DNA from: Actinomycetota bacterium | GTDB lineage: Bacteria > Actinomycetota > Nitriliruptoria > Nitriliruptorales > JAHWKO01 | Assembly: GCA_019347855.1 (NCBI GenBank) | Contig: JAHWKO010000029.1 | Coordinates: 1 to 22,892, forward strand | Length of the DNA: 22,892 nucleotides | Reading direction: 5' to 3' | Shown: in pieces, positions 6,918 to 13,643 of the stretch | Layout of the letters: every line of letters starts with the position of its first letter | How positions within the stretch are numbered: the first letter of the stretch is position 1 | Notes under the pieces: model-generated | Told to the model about the DNA's origin: nothing | Seen by the model: only the letters and a program-made list of their open reading frames with translations | Database searches by the model: none | Translations under genes and position numbers: made by a program

Positions 6918-7793
6918 GTGACCGACGGCCTCAGCGATCGTCTCCGGGTCGCTCCGGGTCAGGATCCTGACCTGGATGGTCGTGACCCAGCAGACCGGCT
7001 CGGGGTCGACGGCGGGGACGCCGACCAGCGGATCGCCGAGCTCGTCGATGAGCTGGCGGACCTGCAGTACCGGCTCGAGGCCGAGGGCTCACGAGCCGTC
7101 CTGCTGGTGCTGCAGGGGTTGCCGACCGCAGGGAAGGACGAGACCCTACGCGAGGCACTCCGCGGGCTGAACCCGCAGGCCTACCGGGTGGAGCACTTCT
7201 CCGCGACAGGCGGTCCCGAGGAGGATCACGACTACCTCTGGCGGTTCCACGCCCGGTTGCCCGAGATGGGCGAGATCGGTGTGTCCAACCGTTCCTACTA
7301 CGAGTCGGTGCTCTCCGAGCGCATCCACGGCGACGTGGACGACGAGGAGGCGCGACGCCGCTTCGGCCACCTGAACGACTTCGAACGGATGCTCACCGAC
7401 GAGGGCGTCCAGATCGTCAAGGTGTTCCTCCACGTCTCGAAGGACGAGCAGGCGGCGAGGCTGCGGGAACGGCTGGAGGACCCGGACAAGCGCTGGGAGT
7501 TCGATGCGAACGACCTCGAGGACCGCGAGGTCTGGGACGACTACATGGATGCCTTCGCCCAGTGCATCCGCGAGACGAGCACCGAGCGCGCCCCTTGGTT
7601 CGTGGTCCCCGGGGACGTCCCGATCGCCCGCAACGTCGCTGTCCTCACGATCCTCCGCGATGCGATCGCGGAGATGGACCCGCAGATCCCCCGGGACGTC
7701 TTCGATGACGACCAGATCGAGCGGTGGCTGGATCAGCTCGACGCCGATGAGCCCAGCACGGCGGTAGCAGGTGACGACCCCGCCTCAGGCTGA
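6918..7793 (+). CDS. PPK2-family polyphosphate kinase, class III-like with altered Walker A
   Basis: A 291-residue member of the PPK2 superfamily, which transfers phosphate between polyphosphate and AMP, ADP or GDP. The order of blocks matches the class III branch: Walker A-like LQGLPTAGKDET (Lys73), NPQAYRVEHF, DHDYLWRFHARLPEMGEIG, SNRSYYESVLSERIH, DEGVQIVKVFLHVSKDEQ, DPDKRWEF and APWFVVPGD. As I recall the family, the Walker A loop contains an aspartate (D-A-A-G-K); here that position is Pro69. The phenylalanine before NRSYY is Ser. These changes may reduce or redirect activity. The start is GTG at 6918, three bases after the whiB stop, with a poor ribosome site, consistent with coupling. 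An acidic tail (WLDQLDADEPS) ends the protein. Confidence 0.88.
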   Translation: MTDGLSDRLRVAPGQDPDLDGRDPADRLGVDGGDADQRIAELVDELADLQYRLEAEGSRAVLLVLQGLPTAGKDETLREALRGLNPQAYRVEHFSATGGPEEDHDYLWRFHARLPEMGEIGVSNRSYYESVLSERIHGDVDDEEARRRFGHLNDFERMLTDEGVQIVKVFLHVSKDEQAARLRERLEDPDKRWEFDANDLEDREVWDDYMDAFAQCIRETSTERAPWFVVPGDVPIARNVAVLTILRDAIAEMDPQIPRDVFDDDQIERWLDQLDADEPSTAVAGDDPASG

Positions 7794-7829
7794 CCGCTCC
7801 ACGACGCTCGACGCGACGCGGGGCCCGGG

Positions 7830-8018
7830 TCAGGCCTCGGCGTACGGCCGGGCGGGGTCAGCGGTCTGGAGGGTCACGTAGCGGACCTCCCAGTTGTACT
7901 CGGGTCGCTCCTCGGCGCGTTCCTCGGCGATCCGTCGCGCGTCCTGCTCGCTGACGAACGCCTCCTGGCTGTAGTCGATGTAGTTGCCGTCCTCATCGAA
8001 GGCTTCCACGACCCACAT
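7830..8018 (-). CDS. Small acidic protein of unknown function
   Basis: A 62-residue protein starting at ATG 8018-8016, with AGGA eight bases upstream. It has an N-terminal strand (MWVVEAFDEDGNYIDYS), an acidic helix (SEQDARRIAEERAEERPE) and a final strand (YNWEVRYVTLQT), a beta-alpha-beta pattern. I do not recognise a family. It is convergent with the polyphosphate kinase gene (36 bp between stops) and lies downstream of kup on the same strand. A longer form beginning upstream is possible but less likely, because that extension is irregular. Confidence 0.6.
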   Translation of the reverse strand: MWVVEAFDEDGNYIDYSQEAFVSEQDARRIAEERAEERPEYNWEVRYVTLQTADPARPYAEA

Positions 8019-8061
8019 GTGCTCGATCCTCGTCCGCGTCACATCACAGGGAAGCAGGTGT

Positions 8062-8095
8062 GGATGCGTCGCGGGCGCACGGCCCCGTCGCATCC
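8062..8095 (-). terminator. Hairpin downstream of kup, candidate terminator
   Basis: GGATGCG pairs with CGCATCC seven bases deep. The stem continues inward through two more paired blocks (CG/CG and GG/CC), each separated by a single symmetric mismatch, around an eight-base loop. It begins 14 bases past the kup stop in the minus direction. No T-run follows, so this could be a terminator in the high-GC style or a 3'-end stabiliser. Confidence 0.4.
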
Positions 8096-8109
8096 GACAT
8101 CGGCCGGAT

Positions 8110-9984
8110 CTACAGCTCCACCTGGGCCGACAGCTCCATCACCCGATCCGTCGGCAGGTTGAAGTAGGACGCCGCGCTCGTGGAGTTGCGTCGCAGGAAC
8201 GTGAACAGGTGCTCCCGCCACGTCGCCATGCCTGGCCGATCCGTGACGATGACGGTCTCGCGTCCGAGGAAGTAGGTGGTGTCCTGGTTGTCGATCCCCA
8301 CGTGCCGCTCGAGGTCCGCGCCGACCTGGGGTTCCTCCATGAAGCCGTAGTGCAGCTCGACCTCGGTGATGCCCTCCGCGAGCTCGATCCCCACGACGCG
8401 TCGTACCGGATGGACCCGCGGGGTCTCGTCGGTGACGACGTGGACCACGAGGACCTGCTCGTGCAGGACGTGGTTCGACTCGAAGTTGTACAGGAGAGGG
8501 GGTGGGGCCATGCCAGGGATCCCGAAGAGGTACACCGCGGTCCCCGCCACGCGCTGGGGCGCGTCCTCCATGACGCTCTCGATGAACACGGGCAGCGGGG
8601 TACGACCACGGCGGGTGCGTCGCCGGATGAGGCGACGTCCGGTGAACCACGTGGTGAGCACGGCGAACACGAGTGCACCGACCACCAGCGGGAACCACCC
8701 GCCGTGCGGGATCTTCGGGATGTTGGCACCGAAGAACGCGAGGTCCATCACCAGGAACGCCCCGCACAGGGCCACGGCCGCGGGCAGTGACCACCTGTAC
8801 CGGTCCCGGACCACCAGGTAGTACAGCAGCGTCGTGATCACCATCGTCGAGGTCACCGCGACGCCGTAGGCCGCGGCCAGGTTCGTCGACGACCGGAAGC
8901 CGAGCACCAGCCCGACACACGCCACCATCAGACCCCAGTTGATCATCGGCACGTAGATCTGTCCGCGTTCCTTCGCGGACGTGTGCACGATCCGCATGCG
9001 CGGCAGGTAGCCGAACTGCGACGCCTGCATGGTCAGCGAGAACGCACCGGAGATGAGCGCCTGCGAGGCGATCACGGTCGCAGCCGTGGCCAGCACCGTG
9101 AGCGGCACCAGCGCCCATCCGGGTGCCAGTCGGTAGAAGGGGTTGTCGATCGCTTCCGGCGAGGCGATCAGCAGTGCTCCCTGACCGAAGTAGTTCAGGA
9201 GGAGACCGGGCAGCACGAACGCGAACCATCCCACCGAGATCGCCCGGCGCCCGAAGTGCCCCATGTCCGCGTAGAGGGCCTCGCCCCCGGTGACCACCAG
9301 GAAGACCGACCCGAGGGCCAGGAACCCGGTCATCCGGTTCTCGACGAAGAACCGGACGCCGTGGAGGGGGTTGACGGCTGCCAGCACCGCGGGGTTGTCG
9401 ACGATGTGCACGAGCCCGAGCACGCCGAGCGTCGTGAACCACACGATCATGACGGGGCCGAAGGTCCGACCGACCGTCCCGGTCCCCCGGGGCTGCACCG
9501 CGAACAGACCGACGAGGATCACGATCGCGATCGGGATCGCGTACTGGGAGATGGCAGGCGCCGTGACCTCGGTGCCCTCGACCGCGGCGAGCACGGAGAT
9601 CGCGGGGGTGATCATCCCGTCCCCGTAGAGCAGTGCGGTCCCGAACAGTCCGAGGAGGATCATCGCGCGGCGGCGGCGGCGTGGCTCGTCCCTCCTCGGG
9701 ATCAGGGACGTCAGGACGAGGATCCCGCCCTCCCCGTCGTTGTCCGCCTTCATGACGAACACCAGGTACTTCACGGTGATGACGAGGATCAGCGACCAGA
9801 CGATCAACGACAGGATCCCGAGGACGTTCGCCTCGTTCACCGGGAGCTGGTGGCCGGCTCCCTCGAACGACTCGCGCATCGCGTAGAGCGGGCTCGTACC
9901 GATGTCGCCGTAGACGACGCCCAACGCACCGAGAGCTAGGACCGAGGTCGCCGACCGGTGGGCGGGCTGATCATCCTGCGACAA
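8110..9984 (-). CDS. kup: Potassium uptake permease Kup
   Basis: A 624-residue KUP/HAK/KT-type potassium-proton symporter in the cell membrane. The diagnostic N-terminal block LGVVYGDIGTSPLYAMRESF is present, followed by about twelve hydrophobic spans. Family blocks include KADNDGEGGILVLTSLIPR, GDGMITPAISVLAAVEG, GGEALYADMGHFG, NYFGQGALL and SQFGYLPRMRIVHTS. A soluble C-terminal domain covers the last 170 residues (for example FLGRETVIV and LPTDRVMELSAQVEL). The start is TTG at 9984-9982, preceded by GGAGGTG. Length and motifs are normal. It appears monocistronic: the flavoprotein gene upstream on the same strand ends 67 bp away after a palindrome. I see no ligand-binding leader RNA in those 67 bp. 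Confidence 0.97.
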   Translation of the reverse strand: MSQDDQPAHRSATSVLALGALGVVYGDIGTSPLYAMRESFEGAGHQLPVNEANVLGILSLIVWSLILVITVKYLVFVMKADNDGEGGILVLTSLIPRRDEPRRRRRAMILLGLFGTALLYGDGMITPAISVLAAVEGTEVTAPAISQYAIPIAIVILVGLFAVQPRGTGTVGRTFGPVMIVWFTTLGVLGLVHIVDNPAVLAAVNPLHGVRFFVENRMTGFLALGSVFLVVTGGEALYADMGHFGRRAISVGWFAFVLPGLLLNYFGQGALLIASPEAIDNPFYRLAPGWALVPLTVLATAATVIASQALISGAFSLTMQASQFGYLPRMRIVHTSAKERGQIYVPMINWGLMVACVGLVLGFRSSTNLAAAYGVAVTSTMVITTLLYYLVVRDRYRWSLPAAVALCGAFLVMDLAFFGANIPKIPHGGWFPLVVGALVFAVLTTWFTGRRLIRRRTRRGRTPLPVFIESVMEDAPQRVAGTAVYLFGIPGMAPPPLLYNFESNHVLHEQVLVVHVVTDETPRVHPVRRVVGIELAEGITEVELHYGFMEEPQVGADLERHVGIDNQDTTYFLGRETVIVTDRPGMATWREHLFTFLRRNSTSAASYFNLPTDRVMELSAQVEL

Positions 9985-10039
9985 CGGACACCTCCGGGAC
10001 CGGCGGAGCGTACTGAGCGCCCGCGGGCCCCATGTCGCC

Positions 10040-10051
10040 CCGTCCGGACGG
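10040..10051. repeat. 12-bp palindrome directly after a stop codon, copy 2
   Basis: The second copy of CCGTCCGGACGG, again immediately after a minus-strand stop codon (flavoprotein stop 10054-10052). The flanking bases also match copy 1 at 2261-2272, giving 18 identical bases. Confidence 0.5.
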
Positions 10052-11479
10052 TCAGGCGGCCGGGGTGATGTTGCGGTTCATCCGGAACAGGTTGCCCGGG
10101 TCGTACCGCTGCTTGAGCTCCTGCAGTCGGGCGAGGTTCCCCCCGTACGCCGCAGCCGTCCGCTCCGGGTCATCGTCGGCGAGCTGGAAGTTCACGTAGT
10201 TCCCGCCGGTGGAGTACGGACGGATCCGGTCCCACGCCCCGCGCACCCACTCCACGTGTGCCTCGGACGGACCATCCGGCGGCCACGCCCCCGCGAAGCC
10301 GCCCATGTACGCGACGTCGCGGTTGCCGACGGCACCGTCGTCGTCCGCGTGATCGTTCAGGGCGCCCCCGACGTGGAACAGGATCGACTGCGACATCGGG
10401 GACGTGACCTGAGCGGCGTGCTCGGCGAAGGTGCCCAGGAAGCCATCCGGCAGGTCCGGGAGGTACTCGGTCTTCCAGTAGTAATGCAGCCCCTTCGGCT
10501 GCGTGGCATCCAGCATCGACTGCTGCTCCACGTAGGTCTTCTCGGTCACGAGGTCCGCGACCGGGGTCGGGAGATCCCGCAACGGCTCCAGGTCCGCCCG
10601 GGGATCGGCTCCGGTGTGACACATGACGATCCCGGCGACGGGCTTGCCGTGCCACTCCGGGGGAAGGAAGGGTGCGGCAGGTGCCAGCCGCACGGTGGCT
10701 GCGGCGGTGAGCTCACGAGGCGCAGCAGAGGTGAGCTCGCGGTAGGCCGAGAGCACGTCTGCCGCGTGCGCGCCGTCCCAGACCATCAACCCACCGGTGA
10801 TGGCCGGGCCCACGTCGTGGAGACGGAAGGTGAACCGGGTGACGATCCCGTAGTTGCCGCCACCCCCTCGCAGGGCCCAGAAGAGGTCGGCTTCCTGCTC
10901 CCGGTTCGCGATGCGGACCCGACCGTCGGCCGTGACGACCTCCACCTCCTCGAGGTTGTCGACCGTGTAGCCGAACCGCCGGGTGAGGTAGCCGAAGCCC
11001 CCTCCCAGGGTGAGGCCCGCGACCCCGGTCTCGGACACGAACCCGAGCACGGTCGCGAGCCCGTGCTCCTGGGTCACGCGGTCGACGTGCTTCAGAAGGC
11101 AGCCCGGACCGACGTGAACCAGGCGGCGTTCGAGGTCGACCTCCACGTCGCGGAGGCGCGACATCTCCAGGGTGAGCCCTCCCGGCGCGATCGACGTCCC
11201 GGCGATGTTGTGCCCGCCCCCCTTGACGCTCAGCGCCAGGCCCTCGTCGCGCGCGAAACGGATCCCGGCCGCGACGTCCTCGGTGGTCGCCGGCTGCAGG
11301 ACGATCGCGGGGGTCGTGGCGACCATCCCGTTCCAGATCGACACGGCGTCGTCCCAACCTGGGTCCCCGAGCCGGACGAGTGCCCCATCGGCCCGGGCCT
11401 CGAGCGCGTCGAGCGCCGTCGGGGTGACCGTGACCGTGCCACCATCGATGCCTGCGATCCGTACCGGTTCCGTGGACAT
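10052..11479 (-). CDS. FAD-binding oxidoreductase, BBE/6-hydroxynicotine oxidase type
   Basis: A 475-residue flavoprotein of the PCMH/berberine-bridge family, oxidising an alcohol, amine or sugar with covalent FAD and oxygen as likely acceptor. The N-terminal FAD domain shows TTPAIVLQPATTEDVAAGIRFARDEGL, then the flavin-linking histidine in SVKGGGHNIAG (His90), and GVAGLTLGGGFGYLTRRFG. The second linking cysteine of bicovalent members is absent at the expected place (VSETGVAG), so attachment should be through His90 alone. The C-terminal BBE motif is present (NYVNFQ near the end, then RYDPGNLFRMNRNI). The start is ATG at 11479 with AGAGGTG four bases upstream. No signal peptide is seen. The substrate is unknown. 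It is divergent from the zinc-ribbon gene with a 157-bp gap. Confidence 0.93.
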   Translation of the reverse strand: MSTEPVRIAGIDGGTVTVTPTALDALEARADGALVRLGDPGWDDAVSIWNGMVATTPAIVLQPATTEDVAAGIRFARDEGLALSVKGGGHNIAGTSIAPGGLTLEMSRLRDVEVDLERRLVHVGPGCLLKHVDRVTQEHGLATVLGFVSETGVAGLTLGGGFGYLTRRFGYTVDNLEEVEVVTADGRVRIANREQEADLFWALRGGGGNYGIVTRFTFRLHDVGPAITGGLMVWDGAHAADVLSAYRELTSAAPRELTAAATVRLAPAAPFLPPEWHGKPVAGIVMCHTGADPRADLEPLRDLPTPVADLVTEKTYVEQQSMLDATQPKGLHYYWKTEYLPDLPDGFLGTFAEHAAQVTSPMSQSILFHVGGALNDHADDDGAVGNRDVAYMGGFAGAWPPDGPSEAHVEWVRGAWDRIRPYSTGGNYVNFQLADDDPERTAAAYGGNLARLQELKQRYDPGNLFRMNRNITPAA

Positions 11480-11636
11480 GTTTCACCTCTGGGAAGACGA
11501 TCGACGGACTCTACGGCTGTTCGGCCCTTCTGGGACCTGCGAGTTCGTTCGACTCAACGGCCTCCGGTGGGGCGTCGCTTCGGTCGTGGCCGGGTCCGGC
11601 ACCGTTAGCCTCGGACGGACCCGACAGGAGGACGAG

Positions 11637-11777
11637 ATGGGCTCGGCGAGCGGCAACCAGGACGTCGGCTGCACGATCGGGGACGTGTGCCCGAACTGTG
11701 GCGGCGACGACCTGCGACCCGAGCACGCCCACGTGAAGTGCCCGACCTGCGGCTACATCGGACCGTGCTGCTGGTGA
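11637..11777 (+). CDS. 46-residue zinc-ribbon protein
   Basis: A very small protein with two CxxC knuckles: CPNCGGDD at residues 18-21 and CPTCGYIGPCCW at the C-terminus, plus an extra CC pair and a further cysteine at position 12. The spacing and the GGDD and AHVKCPTCGYIG blocks are those of a rubredoxin-like or zinc-ribbon fold. The gene begins at ATG 11637 behind a strong AGGAGG site. It has a plausible TTAGCCT -10-like box near 11605-11611. The last residues (CCW) are unusual and could bind a second metal or act as a redox pair. It is convergent with the SufR-like regulator (39 bp between stops). Function unknown; binding of zinc or iron is inferred from the cysteine pattern. Confidence 0.75.
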   Translation: MGSASGNQDVGCTIGDVCPNCGGDDLRPEHAHVKCPTCGYIGPCCW

Positions 11778-11816
11778 CGCCGGCGGGGAACGGGGGGACG
11801 TCGCCCGGGGTGTAGG

Positions 11817-12476
11817 TCAGGCCGGCACGAAGGAGACGCAGCACCGTCCCGGCGCGGGATCCAACCGCGCCTCGAACTCGGCCCCCACGGCGGCCAGCAC
11901 GCTGCTCAACATCGACAGGTTCATGCCGCAGATCAGCTCGGTGTGCTCTCGCGCGAGTCGGTGGAACGGGCAGTTGCGCAGCCGGATCACACCCTCGTCA
12001 TCGAACGGTTCGAACCCGTGGCGTTCCAGGTACGCGAGTAGATCGCTCCGATCCCCTCCAGCCGCCTCCGGGAGTTCGCGTCCGACCTCGGCAGCCGCCT
12101 GTTGCAACGCGTCACGGACGGTGCCGGACGCGTCCACGTCGACCGCTCGAGCCAACAGCTCAGCGGCTAGGTGGTAGTCCCGAGGAGGGACGCTGACACC
12201 GAACTCCTCATCGACGCGCGCGTAGTGCTTCGCGGGTCGACCGGCGCCGGGGCCCCCTACCCCCTCCGGTCGCGCGAACGACGCCGCGAGCAGCCCCTCG
12301 TCGACGAGCTTGTCCAGGTGGTAGGCGGCCGTCGACCGCTCGACGTCCAGCGCGGCCGCCGCCTCGTCGCGGGACACCGGCTCCCGCTGCCGAGCGACGT
12401 AGTCGTAGAGACCACGGCGGGTCGGGTCGTCGAGGCTGCATAGCCGGTCGAGCGCTCGGTCTCTCCCGGAACCCAC
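11817..12476 (-). CDS. SufR-like iron-sulfur ArsR/COG2345 transcriptional regulator
   Basis: A 219-residue winged-helix regulator. The DNA-binding half reads LDDPTRRGLYDYVARQREPVSRDEAAAALDVERSTAAYHLDKLVDEGLL (about 15-62), followed by the GRPAKHY wing typical of COG2345/SufR. The C-terminal half carries Cys169 (RNCPFHRLA), Cys183 (ELICGMN) and Cys212-Cys213 (GRCCVSF). This spacing closely follows the three cluster-binding cysteines of cyanobacterial SufR, so I infer an Fe-S cluster sensing iron or redox state. The start is GTG at 12476 with GGAGGG four bases upstream. It is divergent from the doxX-like/folE/reductase operon, and a perfect inverted repeat lies over both promoters. It therefore probably represses itself and that operon. 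There are no suf genes in the window. Confidence 0.85.
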   Translation of the reverse strand: MGSGRDRALDRLCSLDDPTRRGLYDYVARQREPVSRDEAAAALDVERSTAAYHLDKLVDEGLLAASFARPEGVGGPGAGRPAKHYARVDEEFGVSVPPRDYHLAAELLARAVDVDASGTVRDALQQAAAEVGRELPEAAGGDRSDLLAYLERHGFEPFDDEGVIRLRNCPFHRLAREHTELICGMNLSMLSSVLAAVGAEFEARLDPAPGRCCVSFVPA

Positions 12477-12504
12477 GCACCCTCCGTTCTAAGAAGAAAA
12501 CATC

Positions 12505-12536
12505 TTGACTTTAGTACCTTCGCGCTTCTAAAGTCA
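12505..12536 (+). promoter_or_regulatory. Divergent promoter covered by a perfect 9-bp inverted repeat operator
   Basis: TTGACT (12505-12510) and TAAAGT (12529-12534) form a sigma70-type promoter with an 18-bp spacer for the plus-strand operon. TGACTTTAG (12506-12514) and CTAAAGTCA (12528-12536) are exact complements 13 bases apart. Because the element is symmetric, the minus strand reads CTGACT and TAAAGT at the same spacing, giving a promoter for the regulator gene. A dimer bound to the repeat would block both promoters. The AT-rich stretch stands out from the GC-rich surroundings. Confidence 0.75.
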
Positions 12537-12570
12537 GCACAGGTTCATCTTACATCGGAAGGGACGAGCG

Positions 12571-13011
12571 ATGGCGACGACGACCGAGACGGGCGCGACG
12601 ACGAGTGCCGATCTGTCCGACCCGACCTTCCAGGCGTTCGCGCTCCTGCGTGTCGGGTTCACGGCAGCCCCGATCCTGTTCGGGCTGGACAAGTTCGCCG
12701 AACTGATGACGGACTGGTCGATCTACCTGTGGCCGGGGCTCGCGAACGCACTGCCCGGCACGGCTGACCAGCTCATGTTGATCGTCGGCGCCATCGAGAT
12801 CATCGCGGGGATCCTGGTCGCCGTGCGACCCCGCATCGGCGGGTACGTCGTGGCGGCCTGGCTGGGAGGCATCATCCTCAACCTCCTCCTCCTCGGCGAC
12901 TACTACGACATCGCGCTCCGCGACTTCGGTCTGTTGCTGGGTGCCCTGACGTTGGCCCGGCTCGCGGCCGCGTTCCCGGGTGCCCGCTTCCTCGCCGAGG
13001 CGCGCCGATGA
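12571..13011 (+). CDS. DoxX-like four-helix membrane protein
   Basis: A 146-residue integral membrane protein with four predicted spans: around FALLRVGFTAAPILFGLDKF, LMLIVGAIEIIAGILVAV, GGYVVAAWLGGIILNLLLL and LRDFGLLLGALTLARLAA. The early LRVGFTAAPILFGLDKF and the acidic residue in the second span (GAIEIIAGILV) resemble the DoxX/DUF417 group of small quinone-linked or stress-related membrane proteins. The exact subfamily is uncertain. The ATG at 12571 follows GGAAGGG. It is the first gene behind the palindromic promoter, and its stop overlaps the folE start by four bases (ATGA), so translation is coupled. Its role is probably connected with redox chemistry of the reductase in the same operon. 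Confidence 0.7.
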   Translation: MATTTETGATTSADLSDPTFQAFALLRVGFTAAPILFGLDKFAELMTDWSIYLWPGLANALPGTADQLMLIVGAIEIIAGILVAVRPRIGGYVVAAWLGGIILNLLLLGDYYDIALRDFGLLLGALTLARLAAAFPGARFLAEARR

Positions 13012-13643
13012 CGGGCGCGTCCCCCGCCACGGCGGCGCTGGCGCGTCAGCAGGTGGCGCCGCTCCCCCACGCGCGTCCGATCGACCACGACCGCGCCGCC
13101 CAAGCGGTCGAGGAGCTGTTGGAGGCCCTAGGGCTCGACACCGCCAGCGCCGGCCTGGCCGAGACCCCGCGGCGGGTGGCGGAGCTCTACACGGAGCTCC
13201 TCACTCCGGAGACCTTCCGCCCCACCACGTTCCCGAACGCTGGGCGGTACGACGAGCTCGTCCTGGTGTCCGACATCCGTTTCGCGGCGCTGTGTGAGCA
13301 CCACCTGTTGCCGTTCCGCGGCGTCGCGCACGTCGGGTACCTGCCCGGGGAACGGATCGTTGGCCTGTCGAAGCTCGCGAGGTTGGTCCATGCGTTCGCA
13401 CGTCGCCCTCAGGTCCAGGAGCGCATGACCGTCCAGATCGCGGACTGGCTGCGCGACCACCTCGACCCGCGAGGCGTCGGCGTGGTGCTCGAGGCCGAGC
13501 ACCTGTGCATGAGCATCCGAGGGGTCCGGGCAGACGGCTCACGGACCGTGACGTCCACCCTCTACGGGATGCTGCGCGACCGGCCCGCCGCCCGTCAGGA
13601 GTTCCTGCAGCTCGTCCGGCCGAGCTCAGTGCGTGTGCGATGA
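13008..13643 (+). CDS. folE: GTP cyclohydrolase I
   Basis: A 211-residue FolE that converts GTP to 7,8-dihydroneopterin triphosphate, the first step of folate and pterin synthesis. The zinc ligands are Cys96 and His99 in LCEHHLLPF and Cys167 in EHLCMSIRGV. The family blocks GLAETPRRVAELYTELL, HVGYLPGERIVGLSKLARLVHAFARRPQVQERMT and SRTVTSTLYGML are complete and the length is normal. It begins with ATG at 13008, overlapping the DoxX-like stop, and its stop overlaps the next start (ATGA at 13640-13643). No folB, folK or folP lie nearby. This copy is placed in a redox operon under a SufR-like regulator, so it may be a second, conditionally expressed paralogue; that is inference. Confidence 0.97.
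   Translation: MTGASPATAALARQQVAPLPHARPIDHDRAAQAVEELLEALGLDTASAGLAETPRRVAELYTELLTPETFRPTTFPNAGRYDELVLVSDIRFAALCEHHLLPFRGVAHVGYLPGERIVGLSKLARLVHAFARRPQVQERMTVQIADWLRDHLDPRGVGVVLEAEHLCMSIRGVRADGSRTVTSTLYGMLRDRPAARQEFLQLVRPSSVRVR

Noticed and set aside
8983..9939. Long plus-strand frame opposite kup
   Set aside because: Its composition is dominated by His, Arg, Asp and Glu in a pattern produced by the complementary strand of membrane-helix codons; kup is unambiguous.
9985..10051. c-di-AMP or other riboswitch upstream of kup
   Set aside because: Only 67 bp separate the genes, too short for the known ydaO-type element, and no fitting structure is seen.
10256..11608. A 450-codon plus-strand frame opposite the BBE-type flavoprotein
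   Set aside because: No recognisable domain and antisense to a gene with complete family motifs.
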